From NCBI GenBank assembly GCA_039707465.1, contig CM077653.1:1061501-1125500 (forward strand): a DNA stretch of 64,000 nucleotides, given 5' to 3'. Position numbers and translations under genes: made by a program. This DNA is from Rhabdophis nuchalis. Its lineage: Eukaryota > Chordata > Lepidosauria > Squamata > Natricidae. Shown piece by piece: positions 1-12,560 of this stretch. The notes below the pieces were generated by a model. It searched no databases. It worked only from the letters and a program-made list of their open reading frames with translations, and was not told the DNA's origin. Numbering within the stretch: the first letter of the stretch is position 1; every line of letters begins with the position of its first letter.

Positions 1-235
1 ATATCAGGGGGAGCACAGAGACAGGGATGACACCTAATCACAACACAGTTGGCCAGTCATAAATCTAAACTTGATGTGGCTGGATTCAGGTAATGGAGAG
101 CTGTGGTCAGGAAGGTGGGAAGTGCTGCAATCACATCAACCGGAGAGGGACCGAGAGGTTGGACCCCAAACCAGAGAGCCACCTTCCTTCCTTCCAGTAG
201 TTAACCTGGAGAATCATCTGCTGCGAAGTGGATTG

Positions 236-377
236 CTAAGCCTTCCATCCTTCCAAGGTGGGTCAAATGAGGACCCAGATTGTTGGGGGCAAGAGGCTGA
301 CTTTGTAAACCACTTAGAGAGGGCTGGAAGAGCACGGTGAAGCGGTACATAAGTCTAACTGCTATTGCTATTTATGC
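236..377 (+). repeat. tRNA-derived SINE, 3' half (squamate type)
   Basis: The segment with gaggacccagattgttggg, the stretch around gtaaaccacttagagagggc, and the tail acataagtctaactgctatt is the 3' half of a SINE that I recognise as common in snakes. A related 3' half occurs at 13651-13790. The tRNA-like head with A and B boxes is absent. Confidence 0.7.
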
Positions 378-384
378 CTTAAGA

Positions 385-495
385 ACGGGGTTTCCCAGCC
401 ACTTGAAGACCCTTGGATTTCATCTCCCAGAGTTCCCACCAGCTAGGGGAATTCTGGGAGTTGAAGTCCATGTGTCTTAAAGGGAAAGTCTGCTC
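385..495. mobile_element. Degraded palindromic hAT-like MITE
   Basis: Contains arms of the family best seen at 2093-2193: a left arm around 401-436 and the right arm aattctgggagttgaagtcc at 450-469. Ends are eroded and no target duplication is clear. Confidence 0.5.
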
Positions 496-2092
496 TAGGA
501 AGTGAAAGGTCCCTCTATAAAAAGGTGAACCCCTTTCATTAATTATTTTTATTCTAACACAATACACTTTGTGTCAAGGGTGGGAGATGGCCGTGTATAT
601 GATAGGTCCGGGCATATCCGTGAGTCACTGCCAGGATAATGTCTGAATCGCCACCACCATCAGCCACTGCCTCGTTCTTCAACCAGGCACTTGCTTATAG
701 ACCAGACTTTGGTCCAAGACTTTCCAAAAGGATCAGGGGGACTTTCTCTGACTGATTGTCCTGAGTGGCCATTCAGTATTCGGAAAACATTTCCTGGGGT
801 AGTTGTGAGTGCGGGGGTTATGGGTTTTTTTTTTTTTTTGCAGAGGCCAGAGTTGTAGGCCTGTGCTGCATTCGGTCTCCCTTGACACCTTGGTGGGCCA
901 AACGCTGCTGGCGAACTTGGTTAAACTCTCCCCACTCGTCAGCCGTGATGCCAGAGCAGGTTGTGTGGAAGTGGTGGGCACAGGTGAGCCGTCATGTCCT
1001 CCCATTCGGAGATTCAAGTGTTTCTCTGAACCTCCCAGTTATGGGTTTAATTGCCTCTGGTTTCAGGTCAGAGCTGAAAAGAAGGAGTCTGTGAGAAGGG
1101 AGCCTTCCCTCTGGCAGCTCCTCCATGTTTGAGTGGCCTCCGATGCGGATGAGAACCCCTCACAATAAGCTTGCAGGCATGAGTCACCGAAACCTAATTT
1201 TCCACTAAGAAATTGCCCCTTCCACATAATAATCCAGACCCATTTGGCTCCTTTTGTGAGAAACACAATTTTCACCTTGCGGTATTGTTCAGCCTGATCA
1301 TTATCATCTGTTTACACCTGTCTCCTGAACAAAACGTCCTGTTTTCCATCTGCTCGCGGCAGCCCCACTTTTTCTCTCCCTCCCCCCTTTGCTCCCTCCC
1401 ACCCACGTTTCATGCAGTTTTGAGGTGATGTCGGTGGTGGTGACCCCTCCACTTCGGTAGAGTTCCACACGAATCCTTCCCGCGCTTCGTGTTTGGGTTG
1501 GGGCTTTGCGGAAGGGACTTGGGAGGCACAGGCAGATTTTCTTCTCAGTCAGATTTCGGACATGCTGATTCTTGGCCTTAAAAATGCCCTTGAAGCAGGT
1601 ACGGCAAAGAGCCGAGCCCAGAGTTTTACTGCTTTTTAAGAAGAGCAAAACTACCCAGATGACTGCAGCTGGCACCTGCAAAAACCGTTGGCACCTTCCG
1701 TTGGAGTTCCTTGATACTCTGTTGGGGTCTGAGGACCCTCATCTTCTTAGATTTCAGTACTGAAGAGTTTGAAGTCAAAAATATTGGCCGTTTCGTCCAT
1801 AAATGCCTCTTGTCTCTGTCGGTTGATTTCTGCTTAGAGAAACATTGGATACCGTCATTCTATCTGCCGACTTCCAAACAGTCAGAGGCTGTTCAGTTGG
1901 GCCCATTGCAAGGTCTCTGCTCATCTTAAGCTTCCACGCCATGTGAAAGCTACATGAGTATTGAGGAGGTCTTGGCACCCAGCGGTTATTTCCATGAGGG
2001 GCTTCTTAGCTCTGTCTTCATTGGGTCATCTGGTCGCTCAAAGGGGCATCTGGGAGAAGCAACTGCAGTCTCCAGTGAGATTGTGACCTAGG

Positions 2093-2193
2093 CAACTTTA
2101 AGACTTGTGGACTTCAACTCCCAGAGTTCTGTGAGTTGAACTCTGGGAGTTGAAGTCCACAAGTCTTAAAGTTGCCAAGGTTGGAGACCCCTG
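2093..2193. mobile_element. Palindromic hAT-like MITE, one terminus lost
   Basis: Arms 2093-2129 and 2138-2174 are perfect 37-bp inverted repeats around an 8-nt loop. The right end carries the family terminus ggagacccctg, but the left terminus is missing. The 7-bp acctagg at 2086-2092 and 2194-2200 looks like a target duplication with the family's CTAG core. Confidence 0.8.
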
Positions 2194-5100
2194 ACCTAGG
2201 GGGTTCTCCAGCTGGGAACTAGCCCTTGTGTCATCTCAGTAAAGACAAGATGACCATAATATATTGGTTGATAGATATGAGGTGGATTCCTTGCTTAGAC
2301 TTCCTTCATTTTTATGTTCCCATTTTCTCTAACTCCAGTTAGTTACTTGTGAGGAAGAATGTTGAGCCCGTAGTTGCTTCCATGAAATGGCTGGAAGAGG
2401 TAATTTTGGGGCGAGGAATCATTGAGGTGATAGCTTTTTCAGACTACGCAACGTCAATGTTTTGCTTAAAAAGGAACATTTTTAAAAAGGGGGTAAAAAG
2501 AACAATAAAATATACTTTCAACAATACTCATTTCTTACCTTTAACTTATGGATGGTGGTCAATAGGTTGTGTGAAGATGCCTAGGGCAGCATACTTCATC
2601 AATGGGATCTTCTATAATCATAGAATTTGTCTGACAGTTTGCCTAATTTGGTGTTGGGGTAGTTGTGAATGTTGAAAATCCACCTTTACAAATAGATCTC
2701 GATATAGATATGGAAAAGCCAATAAAATCCTCAGTGCCTTTTCACTTAAACGCTTGTATTCTTTGTAACCTTTCGTCAGGAGTGATCCCCCCCAACCCTT
2801 CTTTCAGTGTGACATTTGAGGAGAGATGAACAGCGAAGTCTCCTCTTTATTTGTCAATAAGGTAGTTCTTCAGTGAATGAAATTGAGTAGATGTCAAATC
2901 AACAGAAAATGTTATCTCAGATCTTCAGGTGGTTCAGCGAAATGACATTCCGCATAATGTCGCTTGAGAAGCATTGTAGACGGGCATTTTTAATTGAAAA
3001 ATGCCACCAGCTTCACGTTGGCATGAAAAGGAGCTTTTAATTTCCATGTGTTCCATAAGCAAAATAAACATTGCACTCCCACTCGAGGAGAGAATGGTAG
3101 CTTTTCTTTTGTGACCCTCTTAAGTGCTTTGAACTTGAAGCTGTGAGTTCAGGAAGGAGAAGGCCTCGTTCAGATAATGAAGGCAGAAGAGATTTCATAA
3201 AACGCGCCGAGCCATCTTCTGCTTTAAGTGTCCTCATCAGGGTGTTTAAGAAGCAAAACGTGTTTTGTGAAAGAGATGAGTGCTTCTTTATGGGGAACAA
3301 TTGGATATCACCAAGGGGACATTTTGTGAAGGAGCCGTTTCTGGTACCTGCAGTGGAATTCATCCCGTGGGGAACAACCGTCTGGGGAAGCCTAGGTCAG
3401 TGCCTGGGGCGCACAGAGTGAGAGGTTATACTCAAAACCGTTTCCCCTGACATGATACTTTCCAAATGTTTTGGAATCATGATCAGTAAAATTCCAAAAT
3501 GACTTAAGTACAAGGACCATGATTAGAAATTCTGGGCAGGACAGATCCAGAAGGTATCACACTGAGGGAAGTTCTCAAGAACATCTCTCTACTTCTTGTT
3601 CAGGATTCTTTTCTAGGGAAGCCAACCAGAAGCTTCTGAAAAGCCCAGCAATGAATGGCCAGGGGTGAGGAGCTCTGGCACAGAGACAGTCGGTCTCCTC
3701 CTGGTTTCAGTCTCCGCCCTCTTCCTCTCCAAATGCTCCCTTCTCCCTTCCCTGCCCTTCCGGCCAAAAACCTCCCCATCTCCCTTGAAGACCATCTACG
3801 TAGATGACGTGTGCCGTATCTAGAGAGCAGTGGCTGCATTTTTCCTCCACGAAGCCCACACAGGCCTTCTTAGTCCTCCTGCTGCTGCTGCTGCATATTT
3901 GAAAAGGCTACAATGCATCAGGCGGGTTTGTCATTCCTATTTTCATGCACTAATTCTGGCCGGAAAAAACGAAAGGAAGGCACATCATGTCGATGTTTTC
4001 TTCCCGACAGCTTCGTCTTAAATCGCCCCTTGTATTTTCTTGGACTTGAACAGATGTCACTAAATTAACTCCATTGAAAGAGATGGTTTCATATTGTCAG
4101 CATAATTAACATACATTGTCCATTCATCTCAGAACTTTCGGTTTTTGTAATTGAGCACCATTTTTTTTAAATAGTCTTGACGATTTCCCACCCAGATGTA
4201 GCATCTTGTGGTGACAGTCTAGCAAAGCCCGCCAGGGGTGGCTCAGAGCCAGCGTTTCCTTCCCCAGCGCTTCACAGCCAGCTTCCTACTTCAGCCCTCT
4301 GCATCTCGGAGGGCGATGATGGTCCCACTGCAGGTCAGAGGAGGTTGGAGAAATCAGGTTGGATTCCTAAATGTGTCTCTCACCAGAGAAGCCAGTAAGA
4401 GATGGAGATGTTGTGCAGGCCTCAGGCAAGAGCCCAGATGAGACCTGCTCAGATAGAGACTGGATTTCTTACCAGTATCTGGGATGTACTTTTTAATTTC
4501 ACTCTGTTGTCCAACTGAATCCTTTCTCAGGGGGCTCATGAAGGAGAATGCTCTGCCAGTTGCCATCTTCGTTTCCCTGGATGCTCTTTGGACCAGGAAG
4601 GCACCTGGAGTGCTTCACCTCTTGGCAATGCTCCTCGTTGCTTCCTCTGAAAGAGACTGTCCCTGCGTGGTGCAGAGGTGGGACAGGGTAGGAGTTAACA
4701 CTAGGAGAACCTGAGTATGACCCAAGTTAAAGCTGGGTGGTAATCTAAGGCAGAGGAGAGGGCAAGGTTGTTGTCAGTTTTGTGAAAGGCTGAGGGGCTC
4801 CCTTATTGGACCTTGAGAAAGGAATGCAAACCACTTTGCTAAGGTTTGGTTGCCACCTATAAGCCTATGAAAACTCACTTGAGCTTCCATGCCTGATGAT
4901 CTCATGCAACCTCTTTGACAGCACCGTGGAGGCCATTCACTGCTCCCTTGTTAGGGGATATTTCTTCAGCTTCCCAGTCCTAGCTGGGACGGGAGATCGC
5001 TAGGACTTCATAGGAAGCCTTCCATCTAAGTTCTGAAGGGATTTGAGCCCACTTAGCTTTGCTGAAGCCTTCTGCATGTTGCTGGGGTCACAGTGGTGGG

Positions 5101-5515
5101 GCAGTGAAATCCGAGTCACCAGAAAGGGCGAATGAAGTAAAACAAATGACTTTAGATTTCGGTGTGGGCGAAACGATTGCAAAAAGAACAGATTGCTCAG
5201 TGCTACCAGAAGTAAGGCCAGCGGGCTCACTGAAGTTCTCATCATGGAAGTTGAGGTTAAATATTTTGGACAGATAGCATGAAAACAAGAGTCATAAGAG
5301 CAGATTCCGATACTAGGGAAAAAATAAAAGGCCACCAGAAGAGAAGATACCATCAACAAGGACACAAGCCGGAGCTCACAAGAACTCCCGGGAGCAGCTG
5401 CTGACGGCCAATCCCAGCCAAGTGACAGCTGTCAAAGCACAAAGAGTTGTGGGGAGCTGAACGTCACATACCAGCCCCCTCCACTCAAGCAGATTGAGCC
5501 CTTTGAGACTAAGGG

Positions 5516-5552
<37 letters not shown>
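5516..5552 (+). repeat. (TG)n microsatellite
   Basis: About 18 uninterrupted TG dinucleotides in intron 1. Confidence 0.95.
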
Positions 5553-5554
<2 letters not shown>

Positions 5555-6813
5555 TTGAACACGCTTAGAAGTACTGTCTCACTACCAGCTGAATTGCCGC
5601 ACAATTTAGCTTCAGAGATAGACCCAAACAAATTGTGTTATTTTGCAGGCCTGCCGGTCGCAAAGCCTCCATTGATCTCATTTTGGAAGAGAAAGACCCA
5701 TCCTCATTTATGAGCTGGGATTCAAGAAATTCCAGAAGTAATTTCTTCTTTGTTGATTTACCTTCGCTCCCCCTGCTGCAGCCTATCTGTATTTTGCTGG
5801 AGCATCAATCAAGCAGAAGCTCCGAGAAGAAGTTGGGTTGGTTTGTCATTAGAGCGGAAGAAACACAATTAGGACAGAGACCGAGCGTTAGGAGAAGCGA
5901 CGTCCCCTTTCCACTCACTGCAAGGACGGGCAACTTGCAACCGGCCATGGAGAGATGCCCGTCCGGTCTTAGAGCTGCTGTTCAGATGGTGTTTTTTTTA
6001 ATCTCCATCACAGCTGAGAAGGCGCCTCCCGTTTTCTTTCTCTCGACGAGCCAATGAAGAGAAGGTGCCCACGGAATCTCTCTCCCCTGTTGCTACATCA
6101 ACCCAGCCTTGCATTTCTCCAATTTGTTAAAGTCACCAGCGCATCTCCGTCATAATATTTCAGGCATGATAAGTGCGGGGTCTTTTAAAGCGTAGCAACT
6201 CTATTATGTTTGACAGCTATTTACATGCGTGGATTTCATTTAGTGATTAGAGCTTTCTGGAATGTAAGGCGAAGGGATCCCTTCCTTGGGAAGCCCAGGA
6301 GATGAGAGTATAAAGGGCTCCCTGGTGGCTGAAGAATGAAGCCTCCTACCGTTGCACCCAACTCAGCGTTTGGGAGAACAATTAAGACCTCAAGCATCCC
6401 CCTTTCAGGGAGTGGGTGAGTTCTAAAATGCTTTCAGTGTTTTATTTATGCCAAAATCTAAATCATTAAAAAAAAATCATACATCTGCCTGAGATCTTCT
6501 GTTTCGGAGGATAATGCTGGATGAGAAGCTTTTTCTTCTTTTGGCCAAAGTGCGATTCCCATCAGCTAACTTTCATTAAGCAACAATAAAGGTACACCCC
6601 TCCCCAAAGCATCCGAACAGCATAAAGTGACATTAAAAGCTAAGGAGCAACAGATCAGAATCGAAACACATGCATTAAGAAGCAGGAGATCTTAAAGACC
6701 AGAGCGAAAGAGCCAATAAGCAAGGGAGCTACTTCATCTAGGCTCCAGAAGTGCCTCACTGCCTTTCTTTGGAGCAGGGGGAGAAAGGGGACCTCCCCAG
6801 GGTGGGTCTGTAC

Positions 6814-7038
6814 CATTAATGAAATTCATTTTTTTTTACTACCGGTTCTGTGGGCGTGGCTTGGTGGGTGTGTCAGGGGAAGGTTACTGCAAAATCCCCA
6901 TCCCCTCCCAATCAGCTGGGACTTGGGAGGGAGAGAATCGATGGGGGCGGGGCCAGCCAGAGGTGGCATTTGGCAGTTCTCAAACTTTCTGCTACCGGTT
7001 CTCCAGAACCTGTCTTAACCTGCTGGATTTCACCCCTC
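6814..7038 (-). mobile_element. hAT-like MITE, second family, with target duplication
   Basis: 225 bp. In this orientation it starts cattaatgaaattcat and ends gctggatttcacccctc, a decayed form of the CAGTGGTGGGATTCA / TGAATACCACCTCTG-type termini. The interior has ccggttctgtgggcgtggct and gctaccggttctccagaacc. Perfect 8-bp flanks gtctgtac lie at 6806-6813 and 7039-7046. It is the inverse of the copies at 15262 and 25735. Confidence 0.82.
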
Positions 7039-7170
7039 GTCTGTACCACTCAAGAGGCTCTTCCGGAATCCCCTTGATATTTGGGCGGGGTCATGGAGGA
7101 GAAAAAATGGCCTTCAGGTTATTCTCTTCCTCCCCACCACAACGTAAGAACCAGCCAGGATAGTCTAGAT

Positions 7171-7305
7171 CAGGGGTGGCGAACTGTGGCTCTTTTATGA
7201 CTCATGGACTGCAATACCCAGAATTCCTGAGCCAGCCATGCTGGCTCAGGAATTCTGGGTAGTGAAGTCCATGAGTCATAAAAGAGCCACAGTTCACCAC
7301 CCCTG
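7171..7305. mobile_element. Intact palindromic hAT-like MITE with perfect target duplication
   Basis: 135 bp from caggggtggcgaac to its inverted end accacccctg. It is a near-perfect palindrome over its full length, centred near gagccagcatgctggctc. It is flanked by identical 8-bp duplications gtctagat (7163-7170, 7306-7313). An 8-bp NTCTAGAN target and CAGGGGT termini are typical of hAT (Charlie-type) elements. Confidence 0.88.
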
Positions 7306-8039
7306 GTCTAGATGCTCCCACCAAGTGGTGGGAAGCCATTTTCAAGGCTGGTCTGTTGGACCACACATTCGATCCCCTCAGTCTCCGATTGAGTGATCAA
7401 ATCTCTTCTTATAAAGAGCTGAACTACTTTCTGCAAACCTTTGCTTTTTAAGCCCAACCAAGTGTGGGAGCGAAGTAGACGGAGCCTTCCACCCATCAGG
7501 GCTGATCTAGAAGATGACCAGGCTGAACGCGAGGGGTGGGGGGGGGGGGCAAGTGCATCATCAGTCTTGAATCACTTCGTGCCCACAGCAGATCTAAGTC
7601 CAGTCCACCTTGAATCCCATTGACTCTTCTCTGCCGCCTCTTTGTTTTGACCATTCGTAGTTGAGATTCTTGTAGGGAACATAAACTTGCAGTAAACCTC
7701 TTTATTCATTCCAAGAGCCTGGACTTCCAGATTCCCCCCCCCCCCCCTTGACAAGTGACTTTTGCTAAAATTGGCAGTTTTCCTGGATTTGTTTGAACCT
7801 TTTTGCTTTCGCATTAATGGGCTTACTCTGTTGCCGCATCAAGTCATGGAGGAGGATCTCTGGGGCCATCAGCGGAGGCCATAGCCTTGAATCGTTGTCA
7901 GGAAGGATACTACGAGGAAGTATAGGAGGCGCCCATGGAGCTGATGGGATGCAGAAGGGCGCCCCACTTGTGTGACACAGCCGTCCTCCAGCGCGCATTC
8001 CCCACGACTGCCAGGGTGCCTCCTATTTACTCGGAGTGC

Positions 8040-8480
8040 TAATGATTCCAAAGGAGCTATTATGGACTGTTATGTGGCTTACATCTTTAAACGGCGTAGT
8101 TAAAAACCTTTTGGAATTTAAAACTCATCAAGACGCTTCTATGGTGAATATGCAAGCTGGGAAGATAGGATTCTAACTTAACATTAAAAATTACAATAGC
8201 AGATTAATTAAACGAAAGAAAGAGTGGAAAAGAAAGCATACAGATTACCATGTGTTCCATTTGGGCATAATTAACTTTAATTGGGGGGAAAATGTGCATT
8301 GTGAATATCTGCCAGAAATATTCCACTTCTCTACCCCATCCTTAGTCCAAAATGTACTGCTTGTGTGAGAGGGTTTGGGTTTGTTTTTTTTGTCAGATAC
8401 GGTTTACCAAAGAATTTTCTTTTGCATTGCTGATTCCATTAAAAAAACACTTTTCAAAGAGAGAAAGGGGCAGGACGGAT
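8040..8480. other. AT-rich repeat-poor island, candidate conserved noncoding element
   Basis: Unlike its GC-rich surroundings, it is AT-rich without tandem structure, and has homeodomain-type cores (attaattaaac, ataattaac). Only composition supports this. Confidence 0.3.
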
Positions 8481-8654
8481 TGTAGGAGACTTTAAACCAC
8501 CGGGGCCTCCAATCCATATCTTAGTTCAACCAGAAGGCCTCAAGGAAGCCAGTTTCCAGGTAGGTCTGCAGGGGATGCTTGGAGTACCATCCGCCTGTCC
8601 TACGTGGCTGAAGAAGAGGAAGACTTCGGCAAATAAGCCAAGATGGGGAGCTCT

Positions 8655-9127
8655 GCAGGTGTTTTGGTCACCACAATCTAAAAAAGATGTTGAGTGCAGA
8701 GAAGAGCAACAAAGATGATTAGGGGGATGGAGGCTAGAACATCCAAAGAACAGTTGAAGGAATGTCTAGTCTGATGAAAAGAAGGACCAGGGGAGGCGTG
8801 ATAGCAGTTTTCCAATATCTCAGGGGCTTCCCCAAAGAAGAGGGAGCCAAGCTATCCTCCAAAGCACCTGAGGGCAGGATAAGAAGCCATGGGTGGAAAC
8901 TAATCAAGGAGAGAAGCAACCTAGAACTAAGGAAGAATTTCCTGACAGTTAGAACAATTAACCAGTGGAACAACTTGCCTCCAGAAGTTGTGAATGCCCC
9001 AACACTGGAGACTTTTAAGAAAAGACTAGACAGCCACCTGCCTGAAATGGTCGGGTCTCCTGTTTGAGCAGGGGGTTGGACTGGAAACCTCCATGGTCCC
9101 TTCCAATTCTTTTATTCTGTATTCTGT
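8655..9127 (+). mobile_element. CR1 LINE, 5'-truncated 3' end
   Basis: Contains the CR1 C-terminal coding remnant (FLTVRTINQWNNLPPEVVNA and TLETFKKRLD), then ggttggactggaaacctcca and the 3' terminal repeat built on attctgt (9112-9127). The CR1 3' end with short ATTCTRTG-like units is diagnostic. The 101-codon open frame at 8762-9067 is part of this repeat and not a host gene. Confidence 0.85.
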
Positions 9128-9394
9128 ATAGACGCCTCTCCCAATAGTTTGAAGGAGGGCGTTTCCATCTCATGGGGTCCTGGCAGGAATCCGTCTTCCA
9201 AGATCCCAATAAGAAGCTTCCTGTGAGGTTTGAGGGCCACAGATATGATGGGAACAGTCCAAATGCTAATCCTCCCTTGGATCTATATCTGAGAAGAACT
9301 TTTGAACATACAAGAATGGCCACCTGAAAGTGCTTTCTTCTCCTCTTCTCCTGCCCTAGAAATCCTTTGGCCATTTCCCACATAGAGAAAGAAC

Positions 9395-9745
9395 GGTATT
9401 TCTTAAATCAACAGCTTCGCTGCCCTGAACCTCAGATTATCTATTCCCAAATTAGTTTCCCCCATAAATTCTTATTAATTCGTATAGGATTTTTATTTGA
9501 TATAAAACTGGGTAAATGGGGGGATGAGATTAATTAATTGAAAGATAGGATTGTCTTCAAGTAAATGTTTAAAAGAATATGCTGATAATGGCTGAGATGG
9601 AAATCAAATCTTAATGACTTTAATTTGCTGTGAGCTCTGGGCTCATGAAAAAAATAGGAAGTTCCTGCCGAATTCTCTCCCCTCCCTGCAGGACTCATTA
9701 GTTTTGGTTTGATAGCATTATGAAAGATTCGACTATCAGCTCTGC
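9395..9745. other. AT-rich repeat-poor island, candidate conserved noncoding element
   Basis: Contains ttcttattaattcgtatagg, gagattaattaattgaaaga and gactttaatttgctgtgagc, with no repeat recognised. Confidence 0.3.
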
Positions 9746-9867
9746 AGGCCTGCGCTGGAGAAGTTCTTTCCTCTTTGTTTGCCAGCCGTTAGCAACACAA
9801 ATTAGCAACACAAAGCTTGCAATAGAATGGGACGGAAGCTGCAGTCCATCAGGCTAACATGGGCCAG

Positions 9868-9960
9868 CAAGGTAGTCCTTGACTTATGGTTGCACACTTA
9901 CTGGCCATTCAAAGACTCCTCAAAAGGTACTAAAGACCCAGCCCCAAAGTTCTGACATCT
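9868..9960. repeat. Interspersed repeat fragment (tagtcctTGACTTA family)
   Basis: Begins aaggtagtccttgacttatg, a squamate repeat end that I recall as widespread. Only a short part is alignable by eye. Confidence 0.4.
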
Positions 9961-10144
9961 TCCCGCATACTATTGCATACTATTTTTGGAGATCTGGAGT
10001 TTTTGCAAGCATCTAATTTGATGGGGATTTCTGGATTCTAGACCATCCTGGTTAATAGGCATCCAACATTTTATGCCTTACATCTTTGTAATGTTATTTT
10101 TTGGGGAGGGGGGGTGTTTGTTTTAAAATTCATGTTAGTGCATC

Positions 10145-10590
10145 GTGTTGTTGTTGTAGTTATATACTTTATTCATTAAGCATGAAACTCAGTCAACTGG
10201 ACATTCAAAAATGTATCATAAATACCACTGACTGGAGCTAATGGTTGATAGGGGCTGGTGCCAGCGTCTTAGATATTGACCAAGTGCCTTCTTTAAATAG
10301 AAGATGTTCCGAGTAGCGTAGTCTTTTGCAGTTCTGGTGCTATTGCAGGAAGCTGCCATGTGTTGATTCTTGCACATGGTGCCAAGTGCCCTGATGAAAA
10401 ACGGGCATCACTGGTACATGTTTCATCCATAGCCGTGTAGTTTCAATGGCCAGGTTGTGATATCTAGTTCTTTTTCTTGGACTCTGGCATCTCCTGGTAC
10501 TGCGATGTCAGTCCATTGTGCCCTTCGGCCCTTTACAACCGTGATGTCTGGATGATGATGATGATGATGATGATAATTATTATTATTATG
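10145..10590 (-). mobile_element. Non-LTR retrotransposon 3' end, L2-like (minus strand)
   Basis: Read on the minus strand, 10420-10550 gives PDITVVKGRRAQWTDIAVPG, which resembles the C-terminal region of some LINE polyproteins. It is followed by an untranslated part ending in aatgaataaagtatataact and a short acaac repeat tail. The ATG/ATT triplet run at 10549-10589 borders it. The clade is uncertain. Confidence 0.5.
10549..10589 (+). repeat. (GAT)n/(ATT)n microsatellite
   Basis: Seven GAT-type triplets followed by ATT triplets, at the edge of the LINE-like fragment. Confidence 0.9.
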
Positions 10591-12220
10591 CAATGCCAAA
10601 GTGCTATGAGAAAGAACGGAGGGCCGGTTCTTCATTCGTTTAGCCTGGATTTCTCCAGTTGCCAATCCTCAGCCTTTAAGCTGCACTGCACTCCGGATCT
10701 GTCCACAGTCGATCCATGACATAAACCTGGAGATTAAATGGATGTTGTTGTGGTTAGTTCTATTTATATACTGCTAAATTGGCACAGACTCGAGGCGCTT
10801 TGCAAGGCCAGTAGCATCCCCAGCCATTAAAACAAGCAGTGGGTCTCAATCAATAATTCTGGAGTGAGCCTGATCATCGTTTTGGAGTTTGCTGTTGAGC
10901 TTCTTACATTTTTAGCTGGCTCCTGTGGTTTGTTGTGGGGAAGTGAACTTGGAATTCCTGGGGTCAAGTACAAGCATGTAGAGGCTCCTGGTCCCCTTGA
11001 CTGACTCCGTAAAAGCTGCCTGAAATTCTACGGGCGTTTTATTTCTAACAAGCCAAAGAAAAGGCTGTCCAGCCAGTCGGTGCATGGAGAAGCCATGAAG
11101 GCTGGTTTCCTTTGTCCTGGGCCTTTGGGTTTTAGGGCACCCCCTCCTCTTTTCCATGTAATAGGGGGAAGGCAGGCTGGAAACAACGAAGCCCCTCTTC
11201 TTCTTTCTGGTTTTTTAGGCAAATCTCTTGTGCAAATTTTTCCCTCGGCTGCTCTGCAGCTGCCTGCCGCTATCAAAGGACAACATTAATTCGGATTTGT
11301 GCATTGGGTGGGTTTGGCACAGACTCAACTGGGGGTGGGTGAGACTCCCTGGACTGTTTCTGATCTGAGATGAGCTAAGCTGGAGGGAGACCACCTGAGC
11401 GTTTCTGAGCTGCAGATGGACTGGGTGGTCTCCTGTCCATCAATCATCGTCTCAGAAAAAGACCACAAGTGACATCCATAGGATGCCAAGAAAACTTTGT
11501 AGATGGGTAAGTAGCCAGGAATGGAACATGGTTTGAAGGTGGGTTTATTGGGGGCGATGAGTGAGGGGCGGGGGAGAGGCTTTGGCATAGAGAGGGCTTG
11601 TGGGGGCAACCACTTGCCAGCTTTGGAGGACCTGGCTGGAGTTCTGCAGTGGCTCTCCAACCTTCCGCTGTGGAAAAAGAAAGTTGTCTTGCCCAGTTGT
11701 TGTGTTGCCCTGCAGCCCCCTTGCCAGGCCCTCCTGCCAGTGAGGGGGGGGCAGTCCCCAAGGGGGGGTGGTACCCCAGGACTTTCCCCTTGGGGGCAAG
11801 GGTGGACTTTTTGCATTCCTTGGCAAAGCAGGGAGGGCTTTGCAGGAGGAAGGGAAGGGCCAGCGAGGGAGGGAAGGGCCAGAGGGGCATCAGGGGCCCT
11901 CCCTTAAACATGGGGAATGGAAAGGAAGGGATCGGGTGGGGAAAAGGTGAGGCGGGACAGAAAACAAAGGCTAAGAAGGAAGCCAACCCCAAATCCTGGC
12001 CTGTGTCTCATCCTGCAAACACCCTGGAGGGCCAAACCAGGATGGGGGTCGAGGGCTTCTGCCGAAGGGCTTGCCTGCCTTCCCCTCCCTCTGGGCCTTC
12101 CTGCCTTGGGGGATTGAAAGGACTTTGATCTGGGCAGCTGGAATGGTTGTTTTTAAGCCACAGCCCATCTCATGGCTTGATTGTGAAAATCCAGGACAGG
12201 AAGATGCTCTGCTCTGGCAC

Positions 12221-12254
12221 TCAACAACAACAACAACAACACACACACACACAC
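12221..12254 (+). repeat. (CAA)n(CA)n compound microsatellite
   Basis: Caacaacaac units run into acacacacac. Confidence 0.9.
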
Positions 12255-12374
12255 CCTCCGTGCAGCACTGACAGTGATGCGTTTTTGATTTCTCTTTTAA
12301 CCCTCCTCTCCTCCCCAGATCTGCATTAAACGGTTTTCTTCTTGTTTTCCTCCCTTGCCCCCCCTCCCCCCTTC

Positions 12375-12560
12375 TTCCGAATGAATACGGGCTTAATCTG
12401 TGTGTTTTTTTATTGATTGCACGCCGGTGTTTGTTTGAAATGGGTTTGCACAGGGAGTGATGTGAGATATAAATTTTTAAGAATATAATTACATAATTAT
12501 GCCTGCACTGCAAGCCATTTTCAGCCTGAGCGTGGACAAATCTTAGCCGAAGAGCCTCAT
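12375..12560. other. AT-rich repeat-poor island upstream of exon 2
   Basis: Complex AT-rich sequence (attacataattatgcctgca) about 400 bp before exon 2. Confidence 0.3.

Noticed and set aside
8762..9067. 101-codon open frame as a host gene
   Set aside because: It is the C-terminal remnant of a CR1 LINE with no start of the polyprotein.
11444..11992. 182-codon Pro-rich minus-strand open frame
   Set aside because: GC-rich low-complexity reading with overlapping frames on both strands; no recognisable domain or codon pattern.
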